Shown here one piece after another: positions 44,086 to 53,129 of a stretch of 64,000 bases of DNA. Source of the stretch: JAGQZY01 sp964588335 (GTDB lineage: Bacteria > Bdellovibrionota > Bdellovibrionia > Bdellovibrionales > JAGQZY01). Each line of letters begins with the position of its first letter. Within the stretch, counting starts at the first letter, position 1. The DNA lies in contig CAZPOV010000009.1 of NCBI GenBank assembly GCA_964588335.1, positions 1-64,000 on the forward strand, given 5' to 3'. The position numbers and the translations under genes are program-made. The notes below the pieces were generated by a model. That model had not been told where the DNA came from. It made no database searches and was given only the letters and a program-made list of their open reading frames with translations.

Positions 44086-44847
44086 ATGGGAAAGTTGTAT
44101 AAATATTCTATTGCTGTAATAGCCATTGTTCTAGTTTTTCAAAACTGCGGTAAAGATGCCAGCTTTAATCAAGATACCGATGCCAGCGTTGCCATCAACG
44201 CAGAACTGGGAACGGGCGATGAAACGACCGATATAGGTGTAATCAATAAAGCTTGCAGAAACTTGCCGCGGAAAAATCAAATTATAAATATTCAATTTCC
44301 AAAACCCACTGAAACCTGTGCTTGGGGAGAAAGTGGTAACTTATCAACACGCGACGCCTACTTCCAGGCTCGAATTGAACAAAAGCAAAGCCTTGGGCTT
44401 CCTCGAGGAGCCATTATTTGTGATGCTATTTTCGACTTTAAGCCACAACCCTTTCGTTATGATGACTACTTTGCGCTTTTGTTTAACAGAAACATCATAA
44501 CGTCCGGATATGATTTCTCAGACGATTTGAAGCCTCAAAACTTCGGTCTGCTGAACTACGATTGGAATCAATTGCGAGGAATTAGAATGAATTTCGGCAG
44601 CGATAAAGAACAAGTGGTGTGCCCGCAGATCCCTGGGGCGACTTCCATTTGCTCTTTTCCCGGTCATGATACTGCTGGAGTTATTGATTTGGATTTAGAC
44701 TCAAAATATGTTCAAGCCGTGATGTCCAATGGGGTTCCTTCGGATCATTCGTTTACCTTAGTCACCTTCGGAGATGATAATGATGATGACTGTGAGCACT
44801 CAGATGTGGAATTTGATGTCACCGTCACCTATGTTTTGTCAGAGTGA
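44086..44847 (+). CDS. FQNCG-type lipoprotein, 253 aa (second of a tandem pair)
   Basis: The ATG at 44086 has GAGAAGGG about 6 bases upstream. An in-frame TTG at 44071 is less likely. The signal YSIAVIAIVLVFQNCGKDAS is nearly the same as that of the upstream gene, and the mature domain is clearly homologous. Shared blocks include INIQFPKP, YFQARIEQ, GLPRGAIICDAIFDF, YDDYFALLFN, NFGLLNYDW, CSFPGHDTAGVIDLD, GVPSDHSFTLVTFGDDNDDD and CEHSDVEFDVTVTYV. The product is likely anchored in the envelope. The duplication and the shared sigma-54 promoter type suggest coordinated expression. Function unknown. Confidence 0.85.
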   Translation: MGKLYKYSIAVIAIVLVFQNCGKDASFNQDTDASVAINAELGTGDETTDIGVINKACRNLPRKNQIINIQFPKPTETCAWGESGNLSTRDAYFQARIEQKQSLGLPRGAIICDAIFDFKPQPFRYDDYFALLFNRNIITSGYDFSDDLKPQNFGLLNYDWNQLRGIRMNFGSDKEQVVCPQIPGATSICSFPGHDTAGVIDLDLDSKYVQAVMSNGVPSDHSFTLVTFGDDNDDDCEHSDVEFDVTVTYVLSE

Positions 44848-44918
44848 CAACAAGGCGACGGAACGGTCCCGATGCTGATTATTTGAACGAATCATTTGAT
44901 AGAGTTGTCTGGATTGAC

Positions 44919-44951
44919 ATAAAAAAACCCAATCACAAAGGTGATTGGGTC
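44919..44951 (-). terminator. Intrinsic terminator of glnA
   Basis: ACCCAATCAC (44927-44936) pairs with GTGATTGGGT (44941-44950). On the minus strand the stem is followed by seven T, as expected for glnA at 44976-46391. It may also halt the lipoprotein transcript arriving on the plus strand. Confidence 0.9.
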
Positions 44952-44975
44952 TCTAAAATTAAGGTCTAAATTTAA

Positions 44976-46391
44976 TTACATATCGTAATAAAGAAAGAAC
45001 TCATAAGGCACTGGACGTTGCTGCATTGGTAAAATTTCGCGATTGGTTTTGTAGCTGATCCAGTTGTTAATAAAATCTTCTGAGAACACTTCGCCACGCA
45101 GTAAGTAGTCCTGATCAGAAGTTAAGTTGGCAAGGGTTTCATTTAAGGAAGCCGCCACGGAAGGAACTTTCGCGGCCTCTTCAGGAGGAAGACCATAAAT
45201 ATCTTTATCCAAAGGATCGCCAGGGTGGATTTTATTCTGAATACCATCAATTCCAGCCATAATTAAGGCTGCAAACGCTAGGTAAGGGTTAGCGGTAGCG
45301 TCCGGAGTTCTGAACTCAATACGCTTGGCCGCCGGATTATCACCAGAATTTGGAATTCGCACAGCCGCCGAACGGTTTTTAAAGCTATAAGCCAGTTTTA
45401 CAGGTGCTTCAAATCCAGGAACCAGTCGCTTGTAAGAATTTGTTGTAGGGTTTGTGAAAGCACAAAGACTGGGAGCATGCTTTAAGATTCCGCCAATAAA
45501 AAAGAGAGCGGTTTCAGAGAGTCCGGCGTACTCGTTGCCAGCAAACAAGGGCTTGCCATCTTTCCATAGTGACATGTGCACGTGCATTCCCGAGCCATTG
45601 TCTTCAAAAATCGGCTTGGGCATAAACGTCGCAGTCTTGCCATGGGCGCGCGCTGTGTTTTTCACAATATATTTGAACCACTGCAGATCATCGGCGGCTT
45701 TAATAAGATGTCCAAACTTATAATTGATCTCACCTTGCCCCGCTGAGGCCACTTCGTGGTGATGTCTTTCTACAGGGATGCCAGCATCCTCTAAGCGCAT
45801 ACAAATTTCTGTACGAATATCGTGAAGCGTGTCGGTGGGCATCGCAGGGAAATAACCTTCTTTGTGACGAGGCTTATAACCAAGGTTGTTGGCATTTTCC
45901 TCGCGACCACTGTTCCATTGGCCTTCCGAAGAGTCGACCTGATAGAAGCCGAGGTTGGCGTCTTGTTGATAGCGGATGTCATCAAAAATAAAAAACTCAG
46001 CTTCGGGACCGAAGAAGGCTTCGTCGGCAATTCCTGTGGAGGCAAGATAATTCAAAGCCTTTTTAGCCAGCTGACGAGGATCACGATCATAAGGAACACC
46101 TGTTTCAGGCATCACAATGTCACAAATATAACTGACTGTGGGAATTTGGGTGAAGGGATCCATTTTGGCTGATGCAGGATCCGGTAGGATCACCATGTCA
46201 GATTCGTTGATATTTCTCCAACCGCGGATGGAGCTTCCGTCAAACCCAAGACCCTCTTCAAAAACATTGGGCTTCAGTTGTCCAATGGGAATGGTAAGAT
46301 GTTGCCAAGTTCCTAAAAGGTCGGTGAACTTCATGTCGACCATCTTGGCACCATACTTATGGGCGTAATCAATCGATTCTTGTGGGGTCAT
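44976..46391 (-). CDS. glnA: Glutamine synthetase, type I
   Basis: This 471-residue enzyme makes glutamine from glutamate, ammonia and ATP and is the usual dodecameric GSI. The conserved signatures are visible: EGLGFDGSSIRGW, FGPEAEFFIFDD, VERHHHEVASAGQGEINYKF, DNGSGMHVHMSLWKDGKPL and FTNPTTNSYKRLVPGFEAPV. Tyr399 in DKDIYGLPPEE is in the position of the adenylylation tyrosine of GSI-beta enzymes. The ATG has AAGGAG upstream. It follows glnB by 36 bp on the same strand. Confidence 0.98.
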   Translation of the reverse strand: MTPQESIDYAHKYGAKMVDMKFTDLLGTWQHLTIPIGQLKPNVFEEGLGFDGSSIRGWRNINESDMVILPDPASAKMDPFTQIPTVSYICDIVMPETGVPYDRDPRQLAKKALNYLASTGIADEAFFGPEAEFFIFDDIRYQQDANLGFYQVDSSEGQWNSGREENANNLGYKPRHKEGYFPAMPTDTLHDIRTEICMRLEDAGIPVERHHHEVASAGQGEINYKFGHLIKAADDLQWFKYIVKNTARAHGKTATFMPKPIFEDNGSGMHVHMSLWKDGKPLFAGNEYAGLSETALFFIGGILKHAPSLCAFTNPTTNSYKRLVPGFEAPVKLAYSFKNRSAAVRIPNSGDNPAAKRIEFRTPDATANPYLAFAALIMAGIDGIQNKIHPGDPLDKDIYGLPPEEAAKVPSVAASLNETLANLTSDQDYLLRGEVFSEDFINNWISYKTNREILPMQQRPVPYEFFLYYDM

Positions 46392-46427
46392 AGTTTTTGC
46401 TCCTTAACGTTAATTGTAAAAAATAAA

Positions 46428-46766
46428 TTATAAAGCCGCTTCATCTGTATCGCCAGTGCGAATCCTGACTGCTTGTTCAATTGTCGATACAAATATCTTT
46501 CCATCTCCAACTTTGCCTGTTCGAGCCGATTGCATAATGGCTTCGACAGCTGAATCAGTCAAAGAGTCAGGGATAGCAATTTCTAGTTTAAGTTTGGGAA
46601 GAAAATCCACGATGTATTCGGCGCCCTTATAAATCTCGGTGCGTCCTTTTTGGCGACCAAATCCCCGAACTTCAGAGATGGTTACCCCTTCAATGCCTAA
46701 CTCCGTAAGAGAATCAATAACATCGTCAAGTTTGAAAGGTTTGATGATCGCTTCTACCTTTTTCAT
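46428..46766 (-). CDS. glnB: Nitrogen regulatory protein PII
   Basis: PII integrates 2-oxoglutarate and adenylate levels and controls GlnA modification and other targets. With the ATG at 46766 the protein is 112 residues, the normal length, and Tyr51 falls in the T-loop (RTEIYKGAEYIVDFLPK), the uridylylation site. KPFKLDDV is at the N-terminus, and GKVGDGKIFVSTIEQAVRIR is the conserved B- and C-loop region. An in-frame TTG at 46778 would add four residues. glnA follows 36 bp downstream. TTGACA near the 5' end (about 46799-46804) may belong to a sigma-70 promoter. Confidence 0.97.
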   Translation of the reverse strand: MKKVEAIIKPFKLDDVIDSLTELGIEGVTISEVRGFGRQKGRTEIYKGAEYIVDFLPKLKLEIAIPDSLTDSAVEAIMQSARTGKVGDGKIFVSTIEQAVRIRTGDTDEAAL

Positions 46767-46959
46767 CAATGCAGACAAGCTATTATTTTTGCGGGCCCTC
46801 TGTCAAAGAAAATCAGAAAAACATTCGCTGAACCTGGCTCGTTCAGAGTGTTTCACTCCCTGTCAAATACAGGTGCGCTGTCACTGAATCTTGCGAGGCC
46901 ATCGAACTTTTGCTATATCCCCTGACTCTAAAATTTTGGGGCTCATCTGAGGGAGTGTT

Positions 46960-47562
46960 ATGAAGTACAAGTTTTTTGCGTTTGGTTCCTTTGCTGCCGG
47001 CCATGTTCATCACCCAAAAATCAAAAGTCTCGTCACCAATGAAAAGTCGGCTTTTGTGAAAGGTTCTGTCTATCGCTTACGCTGTGGCTACCCGGCGTTG
47101 ATTCCAGACAGCCAAGGGGACTTGATTCCTGGGACATTGTACGAGCTTGAAGCTCCGGAGTCTTACTGGGCGATCCTTGACCAACTTTTGCATTTTGATC
47201 GGAGCCAGCCAGAAAAATGTTTTTTTCAACGTCAGAGTGTTGAGGTGCAAGTGGACAATTTCTCTCAAGCCACGGCCGAAACCTATTGTTTAAATCCGAA
47301 GAAGAAAACCTCAGCCCATAAAAAAATTACAGGGGGCGACTGGCAGAAGGACATGCAAGCGCATCCGCCGATGACTCAAATTTTGCAAGATCGACAAAAA
47401 GGTTACATTCATAAGTTGGCTCGCTCGAAGGGTCGGGATATAGTGCCGATCAAGCTCGACTTGTATCGCGAGCTGATGAATCTTGAATTGATTGTCGATA
47501 AAGGTCGACGCTTGGCTTTGACCCCGTTGGGACGTGAAGCCTCGTTTTTTATGGAGCCATGA
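46960..47562 (+). CDS. Gamma-glutamylcyclotransferase-like protein (AIG2/YtfP fold)
   Basis: The N-terminal half has the BtrG/YtfP-type pattern. FFAFGSFAAGHVHHPKI corresponds to the YGSLRxG loop, VKGSVYRLRCGYPALI to the next strand, and IPGTLYELEAPESYWAILDQ to the conserved P-G-x-L-Y-E block. The C-terminal 80 residues (KKITGGDWQKDMQAHPPMTQ onward) are an extension not typical of the short YtfP family. Substrate unknown. It overlaps the trmL ATG by 4 bases, so the two are co-translated. Confidence 0.75.
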   Translation: MKYKFFAFGSFAAGHVHHPKIKSLVTNEKSAFVKGSVYRLRCGYPALIPDSQGDLIPGTLYELEAPESYWAILDQLLHFDRSQPEKCFFQRQSVEVQVDNFSQATAETYCLNPKKKTSAHKKITGGDWQKDMQAHPPMTQILQDRQKGYIHKLARSKGRDIVPIKLDLYRELMNLELIVDKGRRLALTPLGREASFFMEP

Positions 47563-48026
47563 CAGAAGCCAATTTTAATATCGTCCTATATCAGCCTGAA
47601 ATTCCCACAAACACAGGGAATATTGGCCGAATCTGTGTGGCCGCCGGCTGTCACCTCCATCTGATTGGGCCCATGGGCTTTTCCATCGACGAAAAGCAAG
47701 TGCGACGGGCTGGTTTGGACTACTGGCCTCATCTGACGCACTTCTATTATGAAGACTTCCAGGCATTTCTGACTGAACACCCAATCCTAGATAAAATCTC
47801 TTTTTTAACGACGAAGACCGATCAGATCATTTATGACAAAGCTTTTCAAAAAGGCGACTGGTTTATGTTTGGCCCGGAAACAAGAGGTTTGCCCGAGGAT
47901 TTATGGGGCCCCCGCGCCGCGCAATCCTACAAAATCCCCATGGTTGGACCGACTCGCAGTCTTAACCTTGCCAATTCGGTTTCCATCATCACCTTTGAAG
48001 GGTTAAGGCAGCTTCGCCATTCATGA
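47559..48026 (+). CDS. trmL: tRNA (cytidine/uridine-34 2'-O)-methyltransferase
   Basis: This 155-residue SPOUT-class enzyme methylates the wobble base of leucine tRNAs. The family blocks are VLYQPEIPTNTGNIGRICVA, FGPETRGLP and MVGPTRSLNLANSVSIITFE, the last being the trefoil knot around the SAM site. The length matches TrmL. It overlaps the upstream gene by 4 bases. secA follows 100 bp downstream. Confidence 0.95.
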   Translation: MTEANFNIVLYQPEIPTNTGNIGRICVAAGCHLHLIGPMGFSIDEKQVRRAGLDYWPHLTHFYYEDFQAFLTEHPILDKISFLTTKTDQIIYDKAFQKGDWFMFGPETRGLPEDLWGPRAAQSYKIPMVGPTRSLNLANSVSIITFEGLRQLRHS

Positions 48027-48087
48027 GGGATATCCTCAAAAAAATAAGTTTTTTTAATGATCTACAATTGAAAAAGGACTGAGAAAT

Positions 48088-48108
48088 GATTGCGAATTTG
48101 GCGCAATC
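48088..48108 (+). promoter_or_regulatory. Hairpin upstream of secA
   Basis: GATTGCG (48088-48094) and CGCAATC (48102-48108) form a perfect 7-bp stem with a 7-base loop, ending 18 bp before the secA ATG. No T-run follows, so it is not a clear terminator. It could form part of the secA leader. Confidence 0.4.
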
Positions 48109-48126
48109 GGTTATCTTAGAGAGATT

Positions 48127-50799
48127 ATGAGTTTTCTTACTAAAATTTTCGGAACGGCCCACGATCGCGACATGAAAGTCATTCGACCTTATGTCGATAA
48201 AATCAATGCCCTTGAGCCTCAAATGAAAGAGCTCAGCGACGAACAGCTGAAGGCAAAAACAGGCGAATTTAAAGACAGATTGAAAAATGGCGAAACACCG
48301 GATGATCTTATGGTTGAGGCGTTCGCGGTTTGTCGAGAGGCCGCCTGGCGGGTGCTGCACATGCGGCACTACGATGTCCAGTTGGTGGGAGGCTATGTTC
48401 TTCACAAAGGTTCGATCGCTGAGATGAGAACGGGTGAGGGGAAAACTCTGGTGGCCACCCTACCGGTATACCTCAATGCCCTTTCTGGCAAAGGTGTTCA
48501 CGTTGTGACTGTGAACGATTACTTGGCGTCACGAGATGCGGAGTGGATGGGGCAAGTGTATGGCTTTCTTGGTTTATCGACGGCGACAATCACTCATAAC
48601 ATGAGCGATGCTGAAAGAAAGGAAGCCTACGGTGCGGATATCACCTATTGCACCAACAACGAGCTGGGCTTCGACTATTTGCGCGACAACATGAAGTACA
48701 ATCTTAGCGATTACGTACAAAGGCCTTTGCACTATGCGATTGTCGATGAGTGTGACTCTATTCTTATTGATGAAGCACGAACGCCTTTGATTATTTCAGG
48801 ACCAGCTGAGGACAACACCGATATTTACATGGCCATGCATAAGGTGGCTAAGCAGCTCACACCCGAAACTCACTTTACAATGGAAGAGAAAAACCGCTCG
48901 GTGTCTTTGACCGAAGAGGGGAACTCAGCGATTGAACAAATCATGGGTATTGAAAATATTTTCGATCCCCAGCATATCGACAATCTTCATCATATCTATC
49001 AATCATTGAAAGCCATCCATTTGTTTAAAAAAGATGTGGATTACATGGTCCAAGGCCATGAAATTGTCATTGTCGACGAGTTCACCGGCCGTTTAATGGA
49101 AGGGCGACGTTGGAGTGATGGTTTGCACCAAGCCGTTGAGGCCAAAGAGGGTGTAAAAATCAAAAACGAAAACCAAACCTTGGCATCCATCACTTTTCAA
49201 AACTATTTCCGGATGTACGACAAACTCGCCGGCATGACCGGAACCGCCGACACCGAGGCCACAGAATTTAAAAAGATTTATGGATTGGATGTCCACGTCA
49301 TTCCCACCAATAAACCGATGGTGCGAATGGATCAAAACGATGTGGTTTATAAATCCGAGCAGGCAAAATTCAACGCTATTGTTGAAGACATCAAAGAGCG
49401 CCAGAAAAACGGACAGCCCGTGTTGGTCGGTACTGTCAGCATTGAGCGCTCCGAGAGAATTGGCCAAGCTCTTGCCAAACATAAAATTCCACACAACGTT
49501 TTGAATGCTAAACACCATGAACGTGAGGCCGAAATTGTTTCGCAAGCCGGGCGAAAAGGCGCGATCACCATTGCCACCAACATGGCCGGGCGGGGAACCG
49601 ATATCGTTTTAGGTGGAAATGCTGAAGCCTTGGCTTTAAAAGAGCTGGGTGATAGCGACCACCCCGATTTTGCAAATACCGTCGAAAAATACCAAGCCCA
49701 GTGCAACGCCGAAAAGAAAGAAGTTTTAGAGGCTGGCGGCCTTTACATCATCGGAACCGAACGCCACGAAAGTCGTCGAATCGACAATCAGTTGCGCGGA
49801 CGATCGGGTCGTCAGGGTGATCCCGGAGAGTCTCGTTTCTTCCTGTCTCTTGAAGACGATCTGATGCGCAAGTTTAATGGTGAGCGTATTCAAAAGATTA
49901 TGACCACCCTGAATGTCCCAGAAGATGAGCCAATCACAGCTCGCATGGTGACGCGCTCAATTGAGGGCGCGCAACGTAAGGTTGAAGGTCATAACTTTGA
50001 AATTCGAAAGCACCTTCTAGAATACGATGATGTGATGAACCAGCAGAGAAAAACGGTTTACTCACAAAGACGGGCTCTTCTAGAAGAGGACGATGAGGGC
50101 GATAATAAAATTTCGGCCACCGTCATTGATATGCTGTCTGAGGTGACGTCAAATATCCTTGACGATTATGCTAGCGAAAATGTGAAGCGTGAGCATTGGA
50201 ACCTCAAGGGACTGAAAGTTGCTTTAGAAAATCAGTTTGGAATCGAAGTCGAGATCCCCGAAGGGATCACCGGTGACCGTTTGAATGAATTGGTTGTCGA
50301 CAAAGTCAAAGAGCGATTCGAAGCTCAAAAGAAAATGATGGAGCCGATTTTTGAAGATGTGCAAAAAAGCATTCTTTTAAGTGCCATCGACCATTATTGG
50401 AAAGAGCATTTACAGCGCGTCGATCGTATCCGCGATTGGGTGAACCTAAAGGCGTATGCTCAGAAAGATCCTCTTTTAGAGTATAAAAAAGAAACCTTTC
50501 AAGCTTTTGAAGAGATGAACGAGTTGATCCACAAGGATACCATTGAAAAGCTGATGAAGGTGCAAGTCCGACGTGAAAACCAAGCCAATGCTCCGGAAGA
50601 TCAAGAAGAGGTCTTAGAAGCCTTTCGTCCCCAAGAAAATCAACAGATGCAAGAGGGACGGGGTGCAATGATGGGAGCCAGTGGTCCCGAGGCTGCTGAA
50701 AGTGGCCCGGCCCCATCCTCCCAGGAAAACCAAGGTTTAAGTCGAGCCCAGCGCCGCAAGTATGAGCGAAACAACAAGAAAAAGAAAAAGCTGTTTTAA
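48127..50799 (+). CDS. secA: Preprotein translocase ATPase SecA
   Basis: SecA (890 residues) drives Sec-dependent export. The DEAD motor has Walker A MRTGEGKT at 100-107, Walker B region VDECDSILIDEARTPLIISG, and NMAGRGTDIVLGGN in the second motor domain. HESRRIDNQLRGRSGRQGDP marks the conserved C-terminal part of the motor. The helical wing and scaffold domains are present. The C-terminus ends in a Gln/Pro-rich linker and a lysine-rich tail (AQRRKYERNNKKKKKLF) instead of the cysteine-rich zinc domain (CxC...CH) found in E. coli SecA. SecB docking through that domain is therefore unlikely. Confidence 0.98.
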   Translation: MSFLTKIFGTAHDRDMKVIRPYVDKINALEPQMKELSDEQLKAKTGEFKDRLKNGETPDDLMVEAFAVCREAAWRVLHMRHYDVQLVGGYVLHKGSIAEMRTGEGKTLVATLPVYLNALSGKGVHVVTVNDYLASRDAEWMGQVYGFLGLSTATITHNMSDAERKEAYGADITYCTNNELGFDYLRDNMKYNLSDYVQRPLHYAIVDECDSILIDEARTPLIISGPAEDNTDIYMAMHKVAKQLTPETHFTMEEKNRSVSLTEEGNSAIEQIMGIENIFDPQHIDNLHHIYQSLKAIHLFKKDVDYMVQGHEIVIVDEFTGRLMEGRRWSDGLHQAVEAKEGVKIKNENQTLASITFQNYFRMYDKLAGMTGTADTEATEFKKIYGLDVHVIPTNKPMVRMDQNDVVYKSEQAKFNAIVEDIKERQKNGQPVLVGTVSIERSERIGQALAKHKIPHNVLNAKHHEREAEIVSQAGRKGAITIATNMAGRGTDIVLGGNAEALALKELGDSDHPDFANTVEKYQAQCNAEKKEVLEAGGLYIIGTERHESRRIDNQLRGRSGRQGDPGESRFFLSLEDDLMRKFNGERIQKIMTTLNVPEDEPITARMVTRSIEGAQRKVEGHNFEIRKHLLEYDDVMNQQRKTVYSQRRALLEEDDEGDNKISATVIDMLSEVTSNILDDYASENVKREHWNLKGLKVALENQFGIEVEIPEGITGDRLNELVVDKVKERFEAQKKMMEPIFEDVQKSILLSAIDHYWKEHLQRVDRIRDWVNLKAYAQKDPLLEYKKETFQAFEEMNELIHKDTIEKLMKVQVRRENQANAPEDQEEVLEAFRPQENQQMQEGRGAMMGASGPEAAESGPAPSSQENQGLSRAQRRKYERNNKKKKKLF

Positions 50800-50884
50800 A
50801 TCTCGACCCGTCTGAAAGTCTGAGTCTCTAGCCCTATCGATCGTCCCGTGGGATAATTATGGATTGATAGGTAAGGAGAATCCG

Positions 50885-51922
50885 GTGCTGAAATGCCCCA
50901 ATTGTGAAACCACTTTAGAACAGGATTTCGGCATGGTCACATGCACGGAATGTCAGTCGGTTTTAATGATCGACATGTCTGGACAAGTGCAAATGGCTGG
51001 CGATCAAGATTATTCAGACACTGAATCTGACGAGGATTCCACTGATTCAGGATGGGATGACGATTCCACTGACGCGCCAGAAGAGTCCTATACCGCTCCC
51101 GATGATTTTGAAGCCATCCAAACTCTCGACAGTGACATCGCTGATGAGGACAATGAGGCATCGTTTGCAGACTCTAACCCCGATGATTTTTCTGGGGATC
51201 GTGATCCCATTGAATCGGATATGGAGCAGATGCAAGACGACACCTATGACGATGACAATTCGGCCAACTTTTCTGACGCTGAAGCCGACAGTTTTGGTGA
51301 CCTCTCCCAGAATCGAGATGAAGACCTGACCGGCGACTTGAGCGATGACGATTCGAACAGTGACGATGATTTTGAAGGTTCAATTAACAACGATTTTTTT
51401 GCGACAGGCAGTCTGGACAGCGAAGACGAAGACGATGATGATCATGCCGATTCCGCATTTCCTGATGACTCTGATGAAGGGGATCAGGCTGACGAACATA
51501 CCTCATCTGTCGACGAGGCTGAAGAGGAGCTCGAAAGTTTTCCGATGGCCGCTGCTGCTGACCCAGAACCTGTCGATATCACGGATTATGCTAACTCGGA
51601 AACTTCAAGCTTAGAAGACGGTGAGTTTCTTTATGACATTACGATTTCACGTTTGGATTCAAAAGATTTAAAGGATGCGCTGAAGTATGTCCTGCTCGAT
51701 GAGAAATTAAAAATCAATCACCACGAGTATCTGAAAAAAATCCGCGACGGGCAGGTGACGATTTCTGACCTGAATCCGATTAAGGCCAAACGTATTGTTG
51801 AACAGTTGCAGTATCAAGAGCTAGGGATCACGTGGCGACAGAAAAGAGTGGTCATGGAGGTTGTTGAACCCGATGCCAACGGCGAATTTGAGGACGACAC
51901 TGCGGAGGATATGAATGTTTAA
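50885..51922 (+). CDS. Acidic zinc-ribbon protein, 345 aa
   Basis: The GTG at 50885 is preceded by AAGGAG and gives a start at LKCPNCETTLEQDFGMVTCT, placing a CPNC...CTEC zinc ribbon at the N-terminus. Residues about 40-220 are an extremely acidic, Asp/Ser/Glu-rich low-complexity stretch. The C-terminal domain (LYDITISRLDSKDLKDALKY to GITWRQKRVVMEV, about 100 residues) is compact and of unknown family. No signal peptide is present, so it is cytoplasmic. It overlaps the next gene (51915), so both are probably expressed together. Function unknown. Confidence 0.8.
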   Translation: MLKCPNCETTLEQDFGMVTCTECQSVLMIDMSGQVQMAGDQDYSDTESDEDSTDSGWDDDSTDAPEESYTAPDDFEAIQTLDSDIADEDNEASFADSNPDDFSGDRDPIESDMEQMQDDTYDDDNSANFSDAEADSFGDLSQNRDEDLTGDLSDDDSNSDDDFEGSINNDFFATGSLDSEDEDDDDHADSAFPDDSDEGDQADEHTSSVDEAEEELESFPMAAAADPEPVDITDYANSETSSLEDGEFLYDITISRLDSKDLKDALKYVLLDEKLKINHHEYLKKIRDGQVTISDLNPIKAKRIVEQLQYQELGITWRQKRVVMEVVEPDANGEFEDDTAEDMNV

Positions 51923-52454
51923 AAGTGGTTTGTTGGTAGTGATCTTTTTTTCCTCATCTTTGCTATGGGCGGAGCCCTGGGAAGAGCACATAGAAGATGT
52001 GGAAAACCTGGAGACCAATATTTTTAAATACCAACAAGAGCTGGATGTCTTGGTCGAAAAGAAAAAAAACACCCGCGAACAAGCTCGCATCGAGCAAACT
52101 CTTTCACGAATCGTGGAGATTCATGCCGAGTTGATCTCTTTGCGCAAGAAGATGGACACAACGAGGGAGCATCTGAAAGCCGAGCATCCCGACAAAGCCC
52201 ATATCCTGGATCAGTATGATTCTCGGGTCACGGATCGCAGCAAGCGTAAACGTGATTTTAACAGTCCGCTGAGCAAGCAACTGGATCAATTGCTGATCAA
52301 AATCCAACTGAAGTTTTCTAGCTTTATGCGCGCGGAACCCAAAGAAGAGGTGGCGACTGTGGAAAAAGTTGTGAAGAAAAAGCGCAAGAAAAAGAAAGAG
52401 CGTGAGGCCGACGTCTACCTTCGCAAACGCTCAAAAATCAAACTCGTCGAATAA
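51915..52454 (+). CDS. Secreted coiled-coil protein with basic C-terminus, 179 aa
   Basis: Residues 1-16 (LLVVIFFSSSLLWA) form a signal peptide. The mature protein is a long coiled coil (HIEDVENLETNIFKYQQELD, then IEQTLSRIVEIHAELISLRK) followed by a very basic tail (KKVVKKKRKKKKEREADVYL-like). The strongly opposite charge to the neighbouring acidic protein is notable. It is exported, while its neighbour is not. Function unknown. It overlaps the 3' end of the upstream gene by 8 bases. Confidence 0.75.
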   Translation: MFKSGLLVVIFFSSSLLWAEPWEEHIEDVENLETNIFKYQQELDVLVEKKKNTREQARIEQTLSRIVEIHAELISLRKKMDTTREHLKAEHPDKAHILDQYDSRVTDRSKRKRDFNSPLSKQLDQLLIKIQLKFSSFMRAEPKEEVATVEKVVKKKRKKKKEREADVYLRKRSKIKLVE

Positions 52455-52588
52455 TTCGTCTGTATTAAGAGTGGGTAGACCCATCATAACTTTGATTGTC
52501 AGGGGTCAGACATGAGTTCATCAGACATTTCCGGCGAATCTCATATATCAAACACCATAGAAGGAACCAAGGATTTGAAAAACAAACC

Positions 52589-53017
52589 TTAAAGCTTTTC
52601 AAATTTGGGCTTGCCGGTTTTCTTTTCTTCTTTCTCAATTTCTTTTTTTATGGCTTTGCGGAGCTCTTCCTCACTCATGCTGGGTTCGAAGTCCTTGGTG
52701 CTTTTCTTCAGTCGCGGTTCTTTTAAAGAGTCCATCTCCTCAGCGGTCAGCAGAGGTTTGATTCTTTCGCCGGTCAGTACAACCTTGCCGTTGCGGAAGT
52801 AAACCACTCTTTCTGTCTGTCGGTCTTCGGGAACCATATAATAGATCCAGCGATCATGACCTTTCCAGCGATCCGACCAGTGGGGCGGGCCTGCGACTTC
52901 TAAAACCTCTGATTTCACCATGCCCATTTCAATGGCGGCGAATTCAGCTTTACGATTGTTCGTGACTGAACAGGCGGAGAAAACACAGAGAAGGCATGCT
53001 AGGAGTAGAGACCTCAT
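52589..53017 (-). CDS. BamE/OmlA-like lipoprotein, 142 aa
   Basis: The ATG at 53017 has GAAGGT upstream and starts a lipoprotein signal MRSLLLACLLCVFSAC with lipidated Cys16. An in-frame upstream extension is unlikely. The following domain (AAIEMGMVKSEVLEVAGPPH, then WIYYMVPEDRQTERVVYFRN and GKVVLTGER) follows the SmpA/OmlA (BamE) pattern. A highly charged helical tail follows (SMSEEELRKAIKKEIEKEEK). BamE stabilises the outer-membrane protein assembly machine, but many paralogues have other roles. Confidence 0.75.
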   Translation of the reverse strand: MRSLLLACLLCVFSACSVTNNRKAEFAAIEMGMVKSEVLEVAGPPHWSDRWKGHDRWIYYMVPEDRQTERVVYFRNGKVVLTGERIKPLLTAEEMDSLKEPRLKKSTKDFEPSMSEEELRKAIKKEIEKEEKKTGKPKFEKL

Positions 53018-53129
53018 ACCTTCAGTATCTCTTACAATCCTCAAAATCGCCAGAAAAGCATCCAAAACCGCTTGCTTTCAACGTGTCAAAGTGAGAATTA
53101 TAGCTTCTAGCTCAGTTCGGAGGTTGATC

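Noticed and set aside
52920..53129. N-terminal extension of the small membrane protein at 53130
   Set aside because: The upstream part overlaps the BamE-like gene on the other strand, and a GGAGG site directly precedes the ATG at 53130.
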